A stretch of 8,536 nt of DNA from UBA7803 sp049454295. Lineage in GTDB: Bacteria > Pseudomonadota > Gammaproteobacteria > Pseudomonadales > Azotimanducaceae. The notes below the pieces were generated by a model. That model saw only the letters and a program-made list of their open reading frames with translations, was not told the DNA's origin and ran no database searches. Numbering within the stretch: position 1 is the first letter of the stretch; every line of letters begins with the position of its first letter. The stretch is from assembly GCA_049454295.1 (NCBI GenBank), contig JBMTYG010000130.1, positions 1 to 8,536 on the forward strand, written 5' to 3'. Positions 1 to 6,404 of this stretch are shown piece after piece. A program made the translations under genes and the position numbers.

Positions 1-3000
1 GGCGCCGCGCCGGCTGAGATGGAACCGTTTGCTCTGCCGCTCGGTATCGATCTGCAGGCAGGATCCGTGCGTCGCGTCGAGATCATTCCAGCCGACGCCA
101 CGTCCCTCGTGGTCGATACCCTCGCCTTCGCCGGCTCGCTGCAAGGCAGCGCGCTCGCCATCACCCGTATTACCGGGGGCGTTGACGGATTCGATTTCAG
201 CATCGCCGGCGAGGTCAACATCAGGGACGCGCTGCCGCTCGACCTGACGCTGACCGCGAACCACACGGACTGGCCCAGCCTCAGCGCCGCGACCCGCGGT
301 GATCTGGGACAGTTAGAGATCACGGCCCGCGTTGAAGGCGACTGGCCACTGGAACTCGCCGGGCGCGTCGCCCCGCTCGAGGAAAACGTGCCCTTCAGCG
401 TCGTCGTGCGTTCGAACAGGGCGCTGGCGCTGCCGCATGCCCAAGACATAGGCGCGCTTGATGACACGAGCGCGATCATCGAGGGCGACCTCACCGCCAT
501 CACAGCCAAACTGAACGCCACGACGCGTTCGACTTGGATCGGCACGAATACGCTAGACGCCGAACTGCGCTGGGCAGCCACTCAGGATCTCGAGGTCGTT
601 ACCGCCTCGCTCGTGGGCGATTCGGGTCGACTCAGCGCGACTGGATCGATCACGCCCGCGCCGCCCTGGCGCTGGGGGGCGCGCTGGACCCTCGAGGATG
701 CCTGCCTGCCGCGCTGGCGCGAGGCACCCGGCTGCTCGGTGCGGGGCACGCTGGAAACAACGGGCACCCTGTCGCAGGAAGGCCCCACTGCGGAGGGTGA
801 ACTCAGACTCGAGGGCGAGATCGCCCAGCAAACCGCGACGCTCCAAGGGCGCACCACGCTCGATCCAGACGGCACCCTACGGATCCCAGAGCTGTTGCTT
901 GCGAGCGGGGGCAACAGCCTCCAACTCGCCGGCGAGCTCGGCACGCGGATTGATCTTCGCGGCGAGCTGGTCGTGCCAACCGCCGCTGCCTCACTACCGG
1001 GGGCACGCGGGCAGGGTCGCGGCACGCTGCGCCTGGCGGGAACGATGGAAAACCTCGATGTTGCTGCCGACCTGCAGCTTGCTGATGTCGCGTGGACTGA
1101 GTGGTCCGCATCGGCCCTGGACATCACAATGCGGTGGCGGGGCGCGGACCACCCTGGCAACGAGTTCAAACTGACAGGCCGCGAGGTTCGCTCTCCGGCG
1201 CTCGACGCGGGCCATGTGACCACCCTGCTGAGCGGCACGATCGACCGCCATGCACTCACCATCGACGCAGAATTCGAGCAGATCGGTCTCAGGGTAGGCT
1301 GCAACGGTAGCGCTGCGGAAACGGGAGACTGGCGCGGCGGTTGCCGCCAACTCGAGATCACCCTGCCGCATGGAGAGCCCACCTGGCAGCTTGAAGAGAC
1401 GCTGACTCTCACGTGGGATGCGGCGCCGCGCAGACTTCTTGTGAATGCCTTTTGTATGCGCGCCGATGCTGCCGAAATCTGCAGTCAGGAAGCCATGCGC
1501 GTCGATCCAGACTCACTGACCGGCATCTCGATCCAAGCCCACGACCTCCCAATCGCGCTGGTGGCACCGTGGCTTCCACCGGAGCTGAACGTCAGCGGTG
1601 GGTTTGGCTTTGATCTGAAAGCCGCCCGACCGCGGCAACGGCCGCTCGAATTCAGCGCGCGACTTCGATCCGACGCAATGCGGCTGGAACCGCTAGCCGC
1701 AGGCGAGAGTCTTCCGTTCGATCTGCGCGAGGTCGATTTTGCCGCGTACACCGAGGGCGCCGGGTTGAAGATCGAAGGCTCGGTGCAGACAGGGCAGGAG
1801 GGGCGCTTCAGGCTCGCGCTTCAACTCGGCGAAATTACGACCCACGCGCCCATGGTCGGTGAGGTGACAGTGGCCGGAATCGACATCGCGCCTCTCGTTC
1901 GCATCGTGCCGGGAACCCTCGACAGCGCCGGTCAGCTCGCCGGTCGGGTGACCCTGACCGGACACATCGATGCGCCTGCCCTCGCGGGCGAGATCGCGAT
2001 TACCGAGGCACGATTCGCGCACGAAGACCTGCCCAACTCTATTGAGGACCTGGCACTTGCATTGCGCTTTGACGGCGAAAACGCCACTTTCGACGGCAGA
2101 CTCAGAACCCGCGCCGGCAGTGGCGACATCGACGGCACCCTGCACTGGGCTGGCACGAACTGGTCCGCCCGACTGGGTCTCCGCGCCGACGAGCTTATAG
2201 TCGAACCACGAGATGGAACACGCATCCGCGTCGCGCCCGACATCGTGGTGGAGCTCAATCCCAGCCTTGCGCGAATCAGCGGAGAGGTGCGGATCCCCGA
2301 AGCCGAAGTGGATCTAGAGCATCTGCCGCAATCTGCCATCAGCGTGTCGGACGACACCGTGATTATCGGCGAAGCCCCTTCAATACCGACCTTGGATTAC
2401 GCGGTCGATCTCAATCTTGTGCTCGGCGATCAGGTTCATCTGCGCGGTCTGGGCGCCGATGCCCGATTGGGTGGCTCCCTTCGGCTTCTGCGAGACCCAG
2501 GAACTGCCGCTCTGCGGGGGCGCGGCAACGTCAATATCCTCGAGGGGCGCTATAACGCTTACGGTCAGCGCCTTGAGGTGACCGAAGGGACGCTGCTGTT
2601 CCGGGGGCCGCTGACACGCCCGAACCTGCGCATCACTGCGGTGCGCCGAATCGAGGACGAGTCGGTCACCGTTGGGGTGGACGTCCGCGGCGACGCGAAG
2701 GAGCCAGTGCTCAAAGTGTTCTCCCAACCAACCATGCCTGAGAGCCGCGCCCTGCATTACCTGCTGACCGGCCGCGCGCCCGCGGAAGGCGCCGACAACG
2801 AGCTCGCGCTCGGCAGCGCAATGATGCAACTGGGTATCGCGCGGGCTGGCAAAGCCACGGGCAAAGTGCTCGGCAGACTCGGCATTAACGATTTTCAGGT
2901 CGATTCACGCCAGGTCGCAGGCGGCACCGAGGTCCAACTATCCGGCTACCTCTCCCCGGCTCTCTTTCTCAGGTACGGCGTCTCCACCTTCGACAAAGCG

Positions 3001-3102
3001 AACACCTTGCGGTTGCGCTATCGCCTCACGCCCAGCATCTTCATCGAGGCGATCTCTGGCGTGGAGAGCGCGGTCGACGTGCTCTACTCGTTCACCCGCT
3101 AG
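1..3102 (+). CDS. tamB: TamB-like translocation and assembly module protein (5' partial)
   Basis: TamB is a long inner-membrane-anchored beta-helical protein that crosses the periplasm to the outer-membrane Omp85 protein TamA; it is implicated in autotransporter/usher assembly and in phospholipid transport between the membranes. The frame is open from base 1. The first ATG is at 19, but no N-terminal membrane anchor is seen, so the real start probably lies upstream. About 1,033 residues are present against roughly 1,250 in the E. coli protein. The body is repetitive alternating beta sequence with many short G-x-(L/I)-x strands, as expected of the AsmA/TamB beta-groove. The diagnostic C-terminal TamB (DUF490) domain is clear: LEGRYNAYGQ and the following GTLLFRGPLTRPNL (about 2540-2630), then SRALHYLLTGRAP (about 2740-2780), and a C-terminus ending in an aromatic strand, VLYSFTR. 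It has exactly six cysteines, in three close pairs (codons at 703/733, 1300/1342 and 1453/1480). The family call is secure; the partner tamA would be expected upstream but is outside the window. Confidence 0.93.
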   Translation, partial: GAAPAEMEPFALPLGIDLQAGSVRRVEIIPADATSLVVDTLAFAGSLQGSALAITRITGGVDGFDFSIAGEVNIRDALPLDLTLTANHTDWPSLSAATRGDLGQLEITARVEGDWPLELAGRVAPLEENVPFSVVVRSNRALALPHAQDIGALDDTSAIIEGDLTAITAKLNATTRSTWIGTNTLDAELRWAATQDLEVVTASLVGDSGRLSATGSITPAPPWRWGARWTLEDACLPRWREAPGCSVRGTLETTGTLSQEGPTAEGELRLEGEIAQQTATLQGRTTLDPDGTLRIPELLLASGGNSLQLAGELGTRIDLRGELVVPTAAASLPGARGQGRGTLRLAGTMENLDVAADLQLADVAWTEWSASALDITMRWRGADHPGNEFKLTGREVRSPALDAGHVTTLLSGTIDRHALTIDAEFEQIGLRVGCNGSAAETGDWRGGCRQLEITLPHGEPTWQLEETLTLTWDAAPRRLLVNAFCMRADAAEICSQEAMRVDPDSLTGISIQAHDLPIALVAPWLPPELNVSGGFGFDLKAARPRQRPLEFSARLRSDAMRLEPLAAGESLPFDLREVDFAAYTEGAGLKIEGSVQTGQEGRFRLALQLGEITTHAPMVGEVTVAGIDIAPLVRIVPGTLDSAGQLAGRVTLTGHIDAPALAGEIAITEARFAHEDLPNSIEDLALALRFDGENATFDGRLRTRAGSGDIDGTLHWAGTNWSARLGLRADELIVEPRDGTRIRVAPDIVVELNPSLARISGEVRIPEAEVDLEHLPQSAISVSDDTVIIGEAPSIPTLDYAVDLNLVLGDQVHLRGLGADARLGGSLRLLRDPGTAALRGRGNVNILEGRYNAYGQRLEVTEGTLLFRGPLTRPNLRITAVRRIEDESVTVGVDVRGDAKEPVLKVFSQPTMPESRALHYLLTGRAPAEGADNELALGSAMMQLGIARAGKATGKVLGRLGINDFQVDSRQVAGGTEVQLSGYLSPALFLRYGVSTFDKANTLRLRYRLTPSIFIEAISGVESAVDVLYSFTR

Positions 3103-3124
3103 GGTGGTCCAGCTCGTCGAGCGT

Positions 3125-4057
3125 TCAGCAGGTCGTGACCCCATTGCAGCCAGAGCTATCCGCCGGTGCACCGCCCTCGGGCAGCGCCTGCGGCACAAGT
3201 TCGCGCAGCTCAAGCGCGAGTTCTCGCAGGCGCTCATCCATGCGCTGGCGCTGGGAATTATTCAGATCATTGAACAGCCACACGGTGACTTCAGTCGACA
3301 ACGCACGGTTGCGCGCCCAGATTGCCGTGAGTTCGGCGCCGTAATAGGCCTCACGGCTGGCGGCGAGCCGCCTGAAGCCCGTGTCGAAGCGCGTCGCGTC
3401 CGCGCGCTCAGCGAGCAGCTGCAACAGATCCGCCTGCCAACGGCTACGGTATTCGGACCAAAGCACCCGTTCCGGCACATAGCGAACCGACTGGGCGGCG
3501 ATATAGTCGACTTGCGCGTCCGTGAGACGCCCGACAAAGCGGGTCATGCGGCTCTTCATCTCCCGCTGCCAGCGACGCTGGCTCATCTCGATCGACTCGC
3601 CGAGCTCGTCCTCGGCGAGTTCCGCGTTGTCTGCCGCCAGGCGCCGTCTGAGTTCAGCCACTTGTTCATCCGAGAGCGATGCCAGCAGATTGATTGCGAC
3701 CGGTAGGGCGCGGGCCTCGATTTCTTCCGCCCAGCCGATCACGGTATTAACGACAGACTCGATCTCGGCAGTATCCGTGCCATCCTTGAGCGACGTCCGC
3801 AGAGCCTCCAGAAAATCGGCGTAACGCGGTAAATGTGCGCCACGGTGCCAGTTCCAGATGTCCAGGACGCCTTGATCGAACACCCGGCGCTGCGGATCAG
3901 TGAGCACGATGTAATCGCTGACGAACCAGCGCGACAAGCGGTCCACGTTATCGTAGGCGAGCTGAACCGCGCAGCCGCTGAGCAGCCACAGACTCAGCAG
4001 CGCGAATGCGAGCGTTTTTTGGACAGTACGCCTCGACCCGGGGTCACTCTGATTCAT
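3125..4057 (-). CDS. DUF6279-type outer-membrane lipoprotein of unknown function
   Basis: This is a 310-residue predicted lipoprotein. A basic N-terminus (RR at 9-10, K14) is followed by a hydrophobic stretch (about 15-26) and a lipobox LSGC with the lipidated Cys at 29. No Asp follows the Cys, so the outer membrane is the likely destination. The mature part begins with YDNVDRLSRWFVSDYIVLT (35-53) and continues to WNWHRGAHLPRYADFLEAL (68-86), which I recognise as the pattern of DUF6279 proteins of Gammaproteobacteria. The rest is charged and helical, with heptad-like stretches at about 128-180 and 268-290. The function of the family is unknown. Two cysteines close to the C-terminus (304 and 310) are the only ones besides Cys29. 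The ATG overlaps the upstream amidotransferase stop codon (ATGA) and has only a poor Shine-Dalgarno sequence, so its translation is probably coupled to that gene. It ends 22 nt from the convergent tamB stop. I am confident in the lipoprotein call and fairly confident in the family. Confidence 0.88.
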   Translation of the reverse strand: MNQSDPGSRRTVQKTLAFALLSLWLLSGCAVQLAYDNVDRLSRWFVSDYIVLTDPQRRVFDQGVLDIWNWHRGAHLPRYADFLEALRTSLKDGTDTAEIESVVNTVIGWAEEIEARALPVAINLLASLSDEQVAELRRRLAADNAELAEDELGESIEMSQRRWQREMKSRMTRFVGRLTDAQVDYIAAQSVRYVPERVLWSEYRSRWQADLLQLLAERADATRFDTGFRRLAASREAYYGAELTAIWARNRALSTEVTVWLFNDLNNSQRQRMDERLRELALELRELVPQALPEGGAPADSSGCNGVTTC

Positions 4058-4782
4058 GCTTTGCCCGCCACGAAGTTAAGAATCCAGCGCGCGACCAGCG
4101 GCGCATCCGAAGGCATTGCAAGGGATGCGCGAGCGGCTGCCACTCGCTCGCTACCGAGCACCGGTTCACGCACCTTGAGCAGGTCCTCCGCGTACGCGCG
4201 CGTGAACTCGGGATGACACTGCAGCGCGAATATCTGATCGCCCACCACAAATCCGGCATTGGGGCAGCGCTCGGTACTGGCAAACCGAACCGCGCCGTGG
4301 GGCAATCGCTGCACCTGATCGCGGTGGCTCGCCGGCAGGGAGAAAGAACTGACCGACGGCGTCATCCAGGATGCTGTCGCCTCAACCCTATTTTCCTGCA
4401 GGCCTACGCACCACCCCACCGCTGCGGCCGCGGTCTCGCCGCCGAAAAAATGGGCGATGAGCTGGTGGCCAAAACATATCCCGATAATCTTTCGCTGACC
4501 GGCGAGCGCCGCGCGCAGAAACTCGACCAGCGGCGGGAGCCACGGCAGCGGGTCATACACGCTGTGGCGACTGCCGGTAATGAGGTACGCATCGCACGCG
4601 TCCGGCGCTGGCAGTTCCCCCTCGTGCGCCGCGTATTCGGCAAATTCAGGTGCTATGCCCTGCAGGGCTTCTGGCAGCACGGTTGGGTTCGAGAGCACCG
4701 CCGCAAACATCGCCGGATAATCCCCGTGGGCGGTCTGCAGGCCTTCCAACACCGAGTCGGTGCGCAGGATTCCAATGCGCAT
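4054..4782 (-). CDS. Class I glutamine amidotransferase-like protein (GMP synthase glutaminase-domain family)
   Basis: This 242-residue stand-alone class I (triad) glutamine amidotransferase fold would release ammonia from glutamine or hydrolyse a gamma-glutamyl bond in the cytoplasm. The nucleophile elbow is GICFGHQ (101-107), with Cys103 as nucleophile. The histidine and glutamate of the triad are in QCHPEF (188-193), His190 and Glu192. LITGS (67-71) and SHRDQV (152-157) are further family motifs. No synthetase domain is attached, so this is the free-standing type often annotated as 'type 1 glutamine amidotransferase' or 'GMP synthase-like'. The substrate is unknown. The frame stays open upstream to an ATG at 4899, but I chose the ATG at 4782 because it alone has a strong Shine-Dalgarno sequence (AAGGAG, 5 nt away) and the protein then starts with the canonical first beta strand MRIGILRTD. 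It is the first gene of a two-gene operon with the downstream lipoprotein, sharing a 4-nt ATGA overlap. Confidence 0.9.
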   Translation of the reverse strand: MRIGILRTDSVLEGLQTAHGDYPAMFAAVLSNPTVLPEALQGIAPEFAEYAAHEGELPAPDACDAYLITGSRHSVYDPLPWLPPLVEFLRAALAGQRKIIGICFGHQLIAHFFGGETAAAAVGWCVGLQENRVEATASWMTPSVSSFSLPASHRDQVQRLPHGAVRFASTERCPNAGFVVGDQIFALQCHPEFTRAYAEDLLKVREPVLGSERVAAARASLAMPSDAPLVARWILNFVAGKA

Positions 4783-4787
4783 GTCCT

Positions 4788-4793
4788 CTCCTT
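4788..4793 (-). promoter_or_regulatory. Shine-Dalgarno sequence that fixes the amidotransferase start
   Basis: Read on the minus strand the bases are AAGGAG, five nucleotides before the ATG at 4782, within the purine-rich run GAAGGAGAGGAC. The alternative in-frame ATGs at 4806 and 4899 have no comparable sequence. Confidence 0.8.
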
Positions 4794-4810
4794 CTTGGGT
4801 CCTCATCGAG

Positions 4811-4833
4811 ATATCCACAGAAATTGTGGATAA
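4811..4833. repeat. Inverted repeat formed by two DnaA-box-like sequences
   Basis: TATCCACA (4812-4819) and TGTGGATA (4825-4832) are perfect 8-nt reverse complements separated by 5 nt. The right arm extended by one base (4825-4833) is a perfect match, on the minus strand, to the DnaA box consensus TTATCCACA. The left 9-mer (4811-4819, ATATCCACA) has one mismatch. The repeat starts 29 nt upstream of the amidotransferase ATG, so in that transcript it could form an 8-bp hairpin in the leader, or at DNA level act as an operator over the promoter or start of transcription. The sequence match is certain; DnaA binding is inferred. Confidence 0.6.
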
Positions 4834-4918
4834 CTCAGGGGATAAATGCTGCGAGACCCGTGAAAAAGCCCTCAGCCCACCCCACCGGCGCCGAGGCAAA
4901 TCGTCACAGACTTTCGAG

Positions 4919-4960
4919 AAATTTTCTTTTTTTCTTTATTTATCATTTGTTTATGAAACT
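4919..4960. other. A+T-rich, pyrimidine-skewed tract
   Basis: Only 6 of 42 bases are G or C (14%), in a window that is otherwise strongly GC-rich. The plus strand from 4922 to 4940 contains only T except for two C and one A, giving a marked pyrimidine strand bias. Such a tract could be an UP-element or promoter region for either divergent gene, or an easily melted unwinding element. A -10-like TGTAAT lies at 4960-4965 on the plus strand, but no good -35 is correctly spaced before it. Confidence 0.6.
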
Positions 4961-5024
4961 GTAATGCAGTCGTCATTGAAGCACCTGCGGCAACCCGATA
5001 GTCGCGCTTGAGATTCCCGGTAGC

Positions 5025-5033
5025 TGTGAATAA
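5025..5033 (-). promoter_or_regulatory. DnaA-box-like 9-mer
   Basis: The minus strand reads TTATTCACA, which fits the relaxed DnaA box consensus TTATNCACA. It lies about 65 nt to the right of the A+T-rich tract and has the same orientation as the perfect box at 4825-4833. Binding is inferred from the match only. Confidence 0.35.
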
Positions 5034-5071
5034 GCCTTGACCCATGGTCACGAAATAGGGTTCCGCCAAAG

Positions 5072-5157
5072 GTTAGTAGAAGCTAACTCCTTCATTCGCG
5101 CCAGATCTGGAACCCAAGCGCACTAAGGTGATCCACCTAAACAAGGAGACGTTCTCC
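5072..5157. repeat. Row of four short, non-identical palindromes
   Basis: Four perfect inverted repeats lie in 86 nt: GTTAG/CTAAC (5072-5076 and 5083-5087), CCAGATCTGG (5101-5110, no loop), AGGTG/CACCT around ATC (5126-5138), and GGAGA/TCTCC around CGT (5145-5157). The last overlaps TTCTCCACA (5152-5160), a third DnaA-box-like 9-mer with one mismatch. The arms differ in sequence, so they are not copies of one operator. They may be binding sites, RNA hairpins in a long kinase leader, or partly chance. Confidence 0.4.
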
Positions 5158-5192
5158 ACATATTCGCGTGCCGGACGTCACCTTGATTCGCG

Positions 5193-5221
5193 TTGACTTG
5201 AATCCTGCCCCACAGGATGCT
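5193..5221 (+). promoter_or_regulatory. Possible kinase promoter with overlapping operator-like repeat
   Basis: TTGACT (5193-5198) matches the -35 consensus at five of six bases. Seventeen bases downstream is GATGCT (5216-5221), a poor -10 with three of six matches. The perfect 6-bp inverted repeat ATCCTG/CAGGAT (5202-5218, 5-nt loop) fills the spacer. If the promoter is real, this is where a repressor would block polymerase. The weak -10 keeps confidence low; the main promoter could lie further left near the A+T-rich tract. Confidence 0.3.
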
Positions 5222-5227
5222 CGATGC

Positions 5228-5242
5228 CCTGTTAACGACAGG
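5228..5242 (+). repeat. Inverted repeat touching the kinase start codon
   Basis: CCTGT (5228-5232) and ACAGG (5238-5242) are perfect 5-nt arms around TAACG. The right arm includes the first base of the GTG at 5242 and part of the AGGTGA that could serve the alternative GTG at 5257 as a ribosome binding site. A hairpin here would therefore affect translation initiation; it could equally be an operator half with the repeat at 5202-5218. Confidence 0.35.
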
Positions 5243-6327
5243 TGACGAGATTCAGCGTGGACGCCGCTAATCCTCCCCCTATTGACGCCGCCCCCGAGAC
5301 CGCGGCGGTTCGCCCCGATGAACAGCTCGACTGGGCAGGACTCGAACGCTGGTTGCGCCCGCGCTTGCCGGTCGGCGATCACCCGATGACGGTGGCACAG
5401 TTCCCAGGGGGCAGCGCTAACCTCACTTATCTTGTGCAATTTGGTGCCCAGGAGTTCGTCGTTCGGCGCCCGCCGCTCGGACCGGTAGCTCCGGGCGCAC
5501 ACGACATGCGCCGCGAGTTTCGCGTGTTGTCCCGCCTGCACCGGCAGTTCGATCGAGCGCCGCGCGCCTGGCTCTTGTGCGAGGACGAATCGATCGTCGG
5601 GGCCGTGTTCCTCGTGATCGAGCGGCGAACCGGCATCGTCGTGCGGGAAGCCTTTCCGCCCGCCCTGCGCATGCATGCCGATATTGCGCGACGGACGAGC
5701 TTCGCCGTGGTCGACGCCATGGCCGATCTACACAACGTGGACCCGCGCGCCTGCGATCTCGCCGAACTCGGTCGGGCCGACGGCTTCGTCGCCCGGCAGG
5801 TGCAGGGCTGGTACCAGCGCTGGGCGCTGGCCAAGGACGCCGAGGTGCCGTTGCTGGACGCGGTGCACACGCTGCTCGAAGCCCAGCTGCCTCGACCGCA
5901 ACGCGCGAGCATCCTGCACAACGATCTCAAACTCGATAACTGCCAGTTCGACCCCGCTAATCCGGATCGGGTGAAATCCATCTTCGATTGGGACATGGCG
6001 ACGTTAGGTGACCCACTCATCGACCTTGGCACCCTGCTCAACTACTGGCCCGAACCCGAGGACCCGGCGCCGCGAGCGGCACGACCGACGGGCGCAACTG
6101 ATCCATTCCCGAGCCGCGCGGCGATTACACAGCGCTACGCCGCGATCACTGGGCTCGACATGAGCGCCGTGCACTGGTACGAAGCATTTGCGCTGTGGAA
6201 AACCGCGGTTGTAGTGCAGCAAATCTATATACGGTTCAAGCGCGGCCAGACGCAGGACGCTCGCTTCGCAAACTACAACGAACGCGTGCCTGTGTTGCTC
6301 GAAGCCGCGCACACGCTCCTGCGCTGA
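5242..6327 (+). CDS. APH-family phosphotransferase, ACAD10/ACAD11- and LvaA-like kinase
   Basis: This 361-residue protein has an aminoglycoside-phosphotransferase/choline-kinase fold. The nucleotide-binding loop is PGGSANLTYLV (55-65), with the strand FVVRRPP (72-78) where the ATP-contacting basic residue lies. The catalytic loop is HNDLKLDN (226-233), with catalytic Asp228 and metal ligand Asn233. The DFG-equivalent is IFDWDMATLGDP (247-258), with Asp249 as the second metal ligand. All catalytic residues are intact. This subtype (COG3173-like) is seen fused to or beside acyl-CoA dehydrogenases, and includes LvaA, which phosphorylates 4-hydroxyacyl-CoA thioesters; true antibiotic resistance is unlikely. 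Its neighbour, an acyl-CoA carboxylase, supports an acyl-CoA substrate. A stop at 5233 limits the N-terminus. I report the first start, GTG at 5242, but GTG at 5257 is also plausible, with AGGTGA 11 nt upstream. The first 25 residues are Pro/Ala-rich and probably disordered. It is probably co-transcribed with the next gene, 77 nt downstream. Confidence 0.9.
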   Translation: MTRFSVDAANPPPIDAAPETAAVRPDEQLDWAGLERWLRPRLPVGDHPMTVAQFPGGSANLTYLVQFGAQEFVVRRPPLGPVAPGAHDMRREFRVLSRLHRQFDRAPRAWLLCEDESIVGAVFLVIERRTGIVVREAFPPALRMHADIARRTSFAVVDAMADLHNVDPRACDLAELGRADGFVARQVQGWYQRWALAKDAEVPLLDAVHTLLEAQLPRPQRASILHNDLKLDNCQFDPANPDRVKSIFDWDMATLGDPLIDLGTLLNYWPEPEDPAPRAARPTGATDPFPSRAAITQRYAAITGLDMSAVHWYEAFALWKTAVVVQQIYIRFKRGQTQDARFANYNERVPVLLEAAHTLLR

Positions 6328-6393
6328 CTGTGGAGGAACCACCAACGGTGGCACGCGCGCACGCAGCCAAAGACTGATCGACTGAAGCGTTCC

Positions 6394-6400
6394 GGGGGGA
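6394..6400 (+). promoter_or_regulatory. Purine-rich ribosome binding site of the carboxylase gene
   Basis: GGGGGGA lies four nucleotides before the ATG at 6405. An in-frame TGA at 6375, with no start codon between it and 6405, makes this start unambiguous. The rest of the 77-nt spacer shows only a small CCACC/GGTGG inverted repeat (6339-6351), with no terminator-like U-tract and no convincing promoter, which supports read-through from the kinase gene. Confidence 0.6.
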
Positions 6401-6404
6401 ACTC

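Larger units (their letters stand above)
4783..5241. other. Divergent intergenic region with no supported gene
   Basis: These 459 nt separate the minus-strand amidotransferase operon from the plus-strand kinase-carboxylase genes, so both promoters must lie here unless transcripts enter from elsewhere. From left to right it holds an 8-bp inverted repeat containing a perfect DnaA-box-like sequence (4811-4833), an 8-bp CGGCGCCG palindrome (4886-4893), an A+T-rich tract (4919-4960), a second DnaA-box-like 9-mer (5025-5033), a row of four short palindromes (5072-5157), and two more inverted repeats just before the kinase start (5202-5218 and 5228-5242). Short open frames here have weak start signals or biased composition and no recognisable motif, so none is called as a gene. 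Confidence 0.75.

Noticed and set aside
3104..3706. 200-codon plus-strand ORF opposite the lipoprotein gene
   Set aside because: It is antisense to a convincing lipoprotein with signal peptide and family motifs. Long antisense frames are common in GC-rich DNA.
4863..4897. Terminator- or attenuator-like hairpin on the minus strand (GCCTC / GAGGGC followed by five T)
   Set aside because: The stem needs a bulged base, the loop is 19 nt and the T-run is short. It may be a chance result of local GC-richness.
4783..4899. N-terminal extension of the amidotransferase to the ATGs at 4806 or 4899
   Set aside because: The frame is open, but the added residues do not resemble the family, no Shine-Dalgarno sequence precedes those ATGs, and the DnaA-like inverted repeat would then be coding. 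The ATG at 4782 has a strong site.
4872..5069. Small minus-strand ORF (65 codons, Lys-rich centre)
   Set aside because: It starts at TTG without a good ribosome binding site. The Lys-rich stretch is simply the A+T-rich tract in translation, and no family motif is visible.
5126..5138. Resemblance to the 3' end of 16S rRNA (GGATCACCT on the minus strand)
   Set aside because: Only nine bases match and nothing else of an rRNA gene is present; it is explained by the short palindrome.
5242..6327. Aminoglycoside resistance gene
   Set aside because: The fold is that of APH enzymes, but the FVVRRPP and IFDWDMATLGDP motifs and the acyl-CoA carboxylase neighbour place it with the acyl-CoA-associated kinases.
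6348..6377. Nine-codon GTG ORF in the kinase-carboxylase spacer, preceded by GGAGGA-like bases
   Set aside because: It is too short to judge, its composition shows no attenuation-type codon run, and no terminator follows it.
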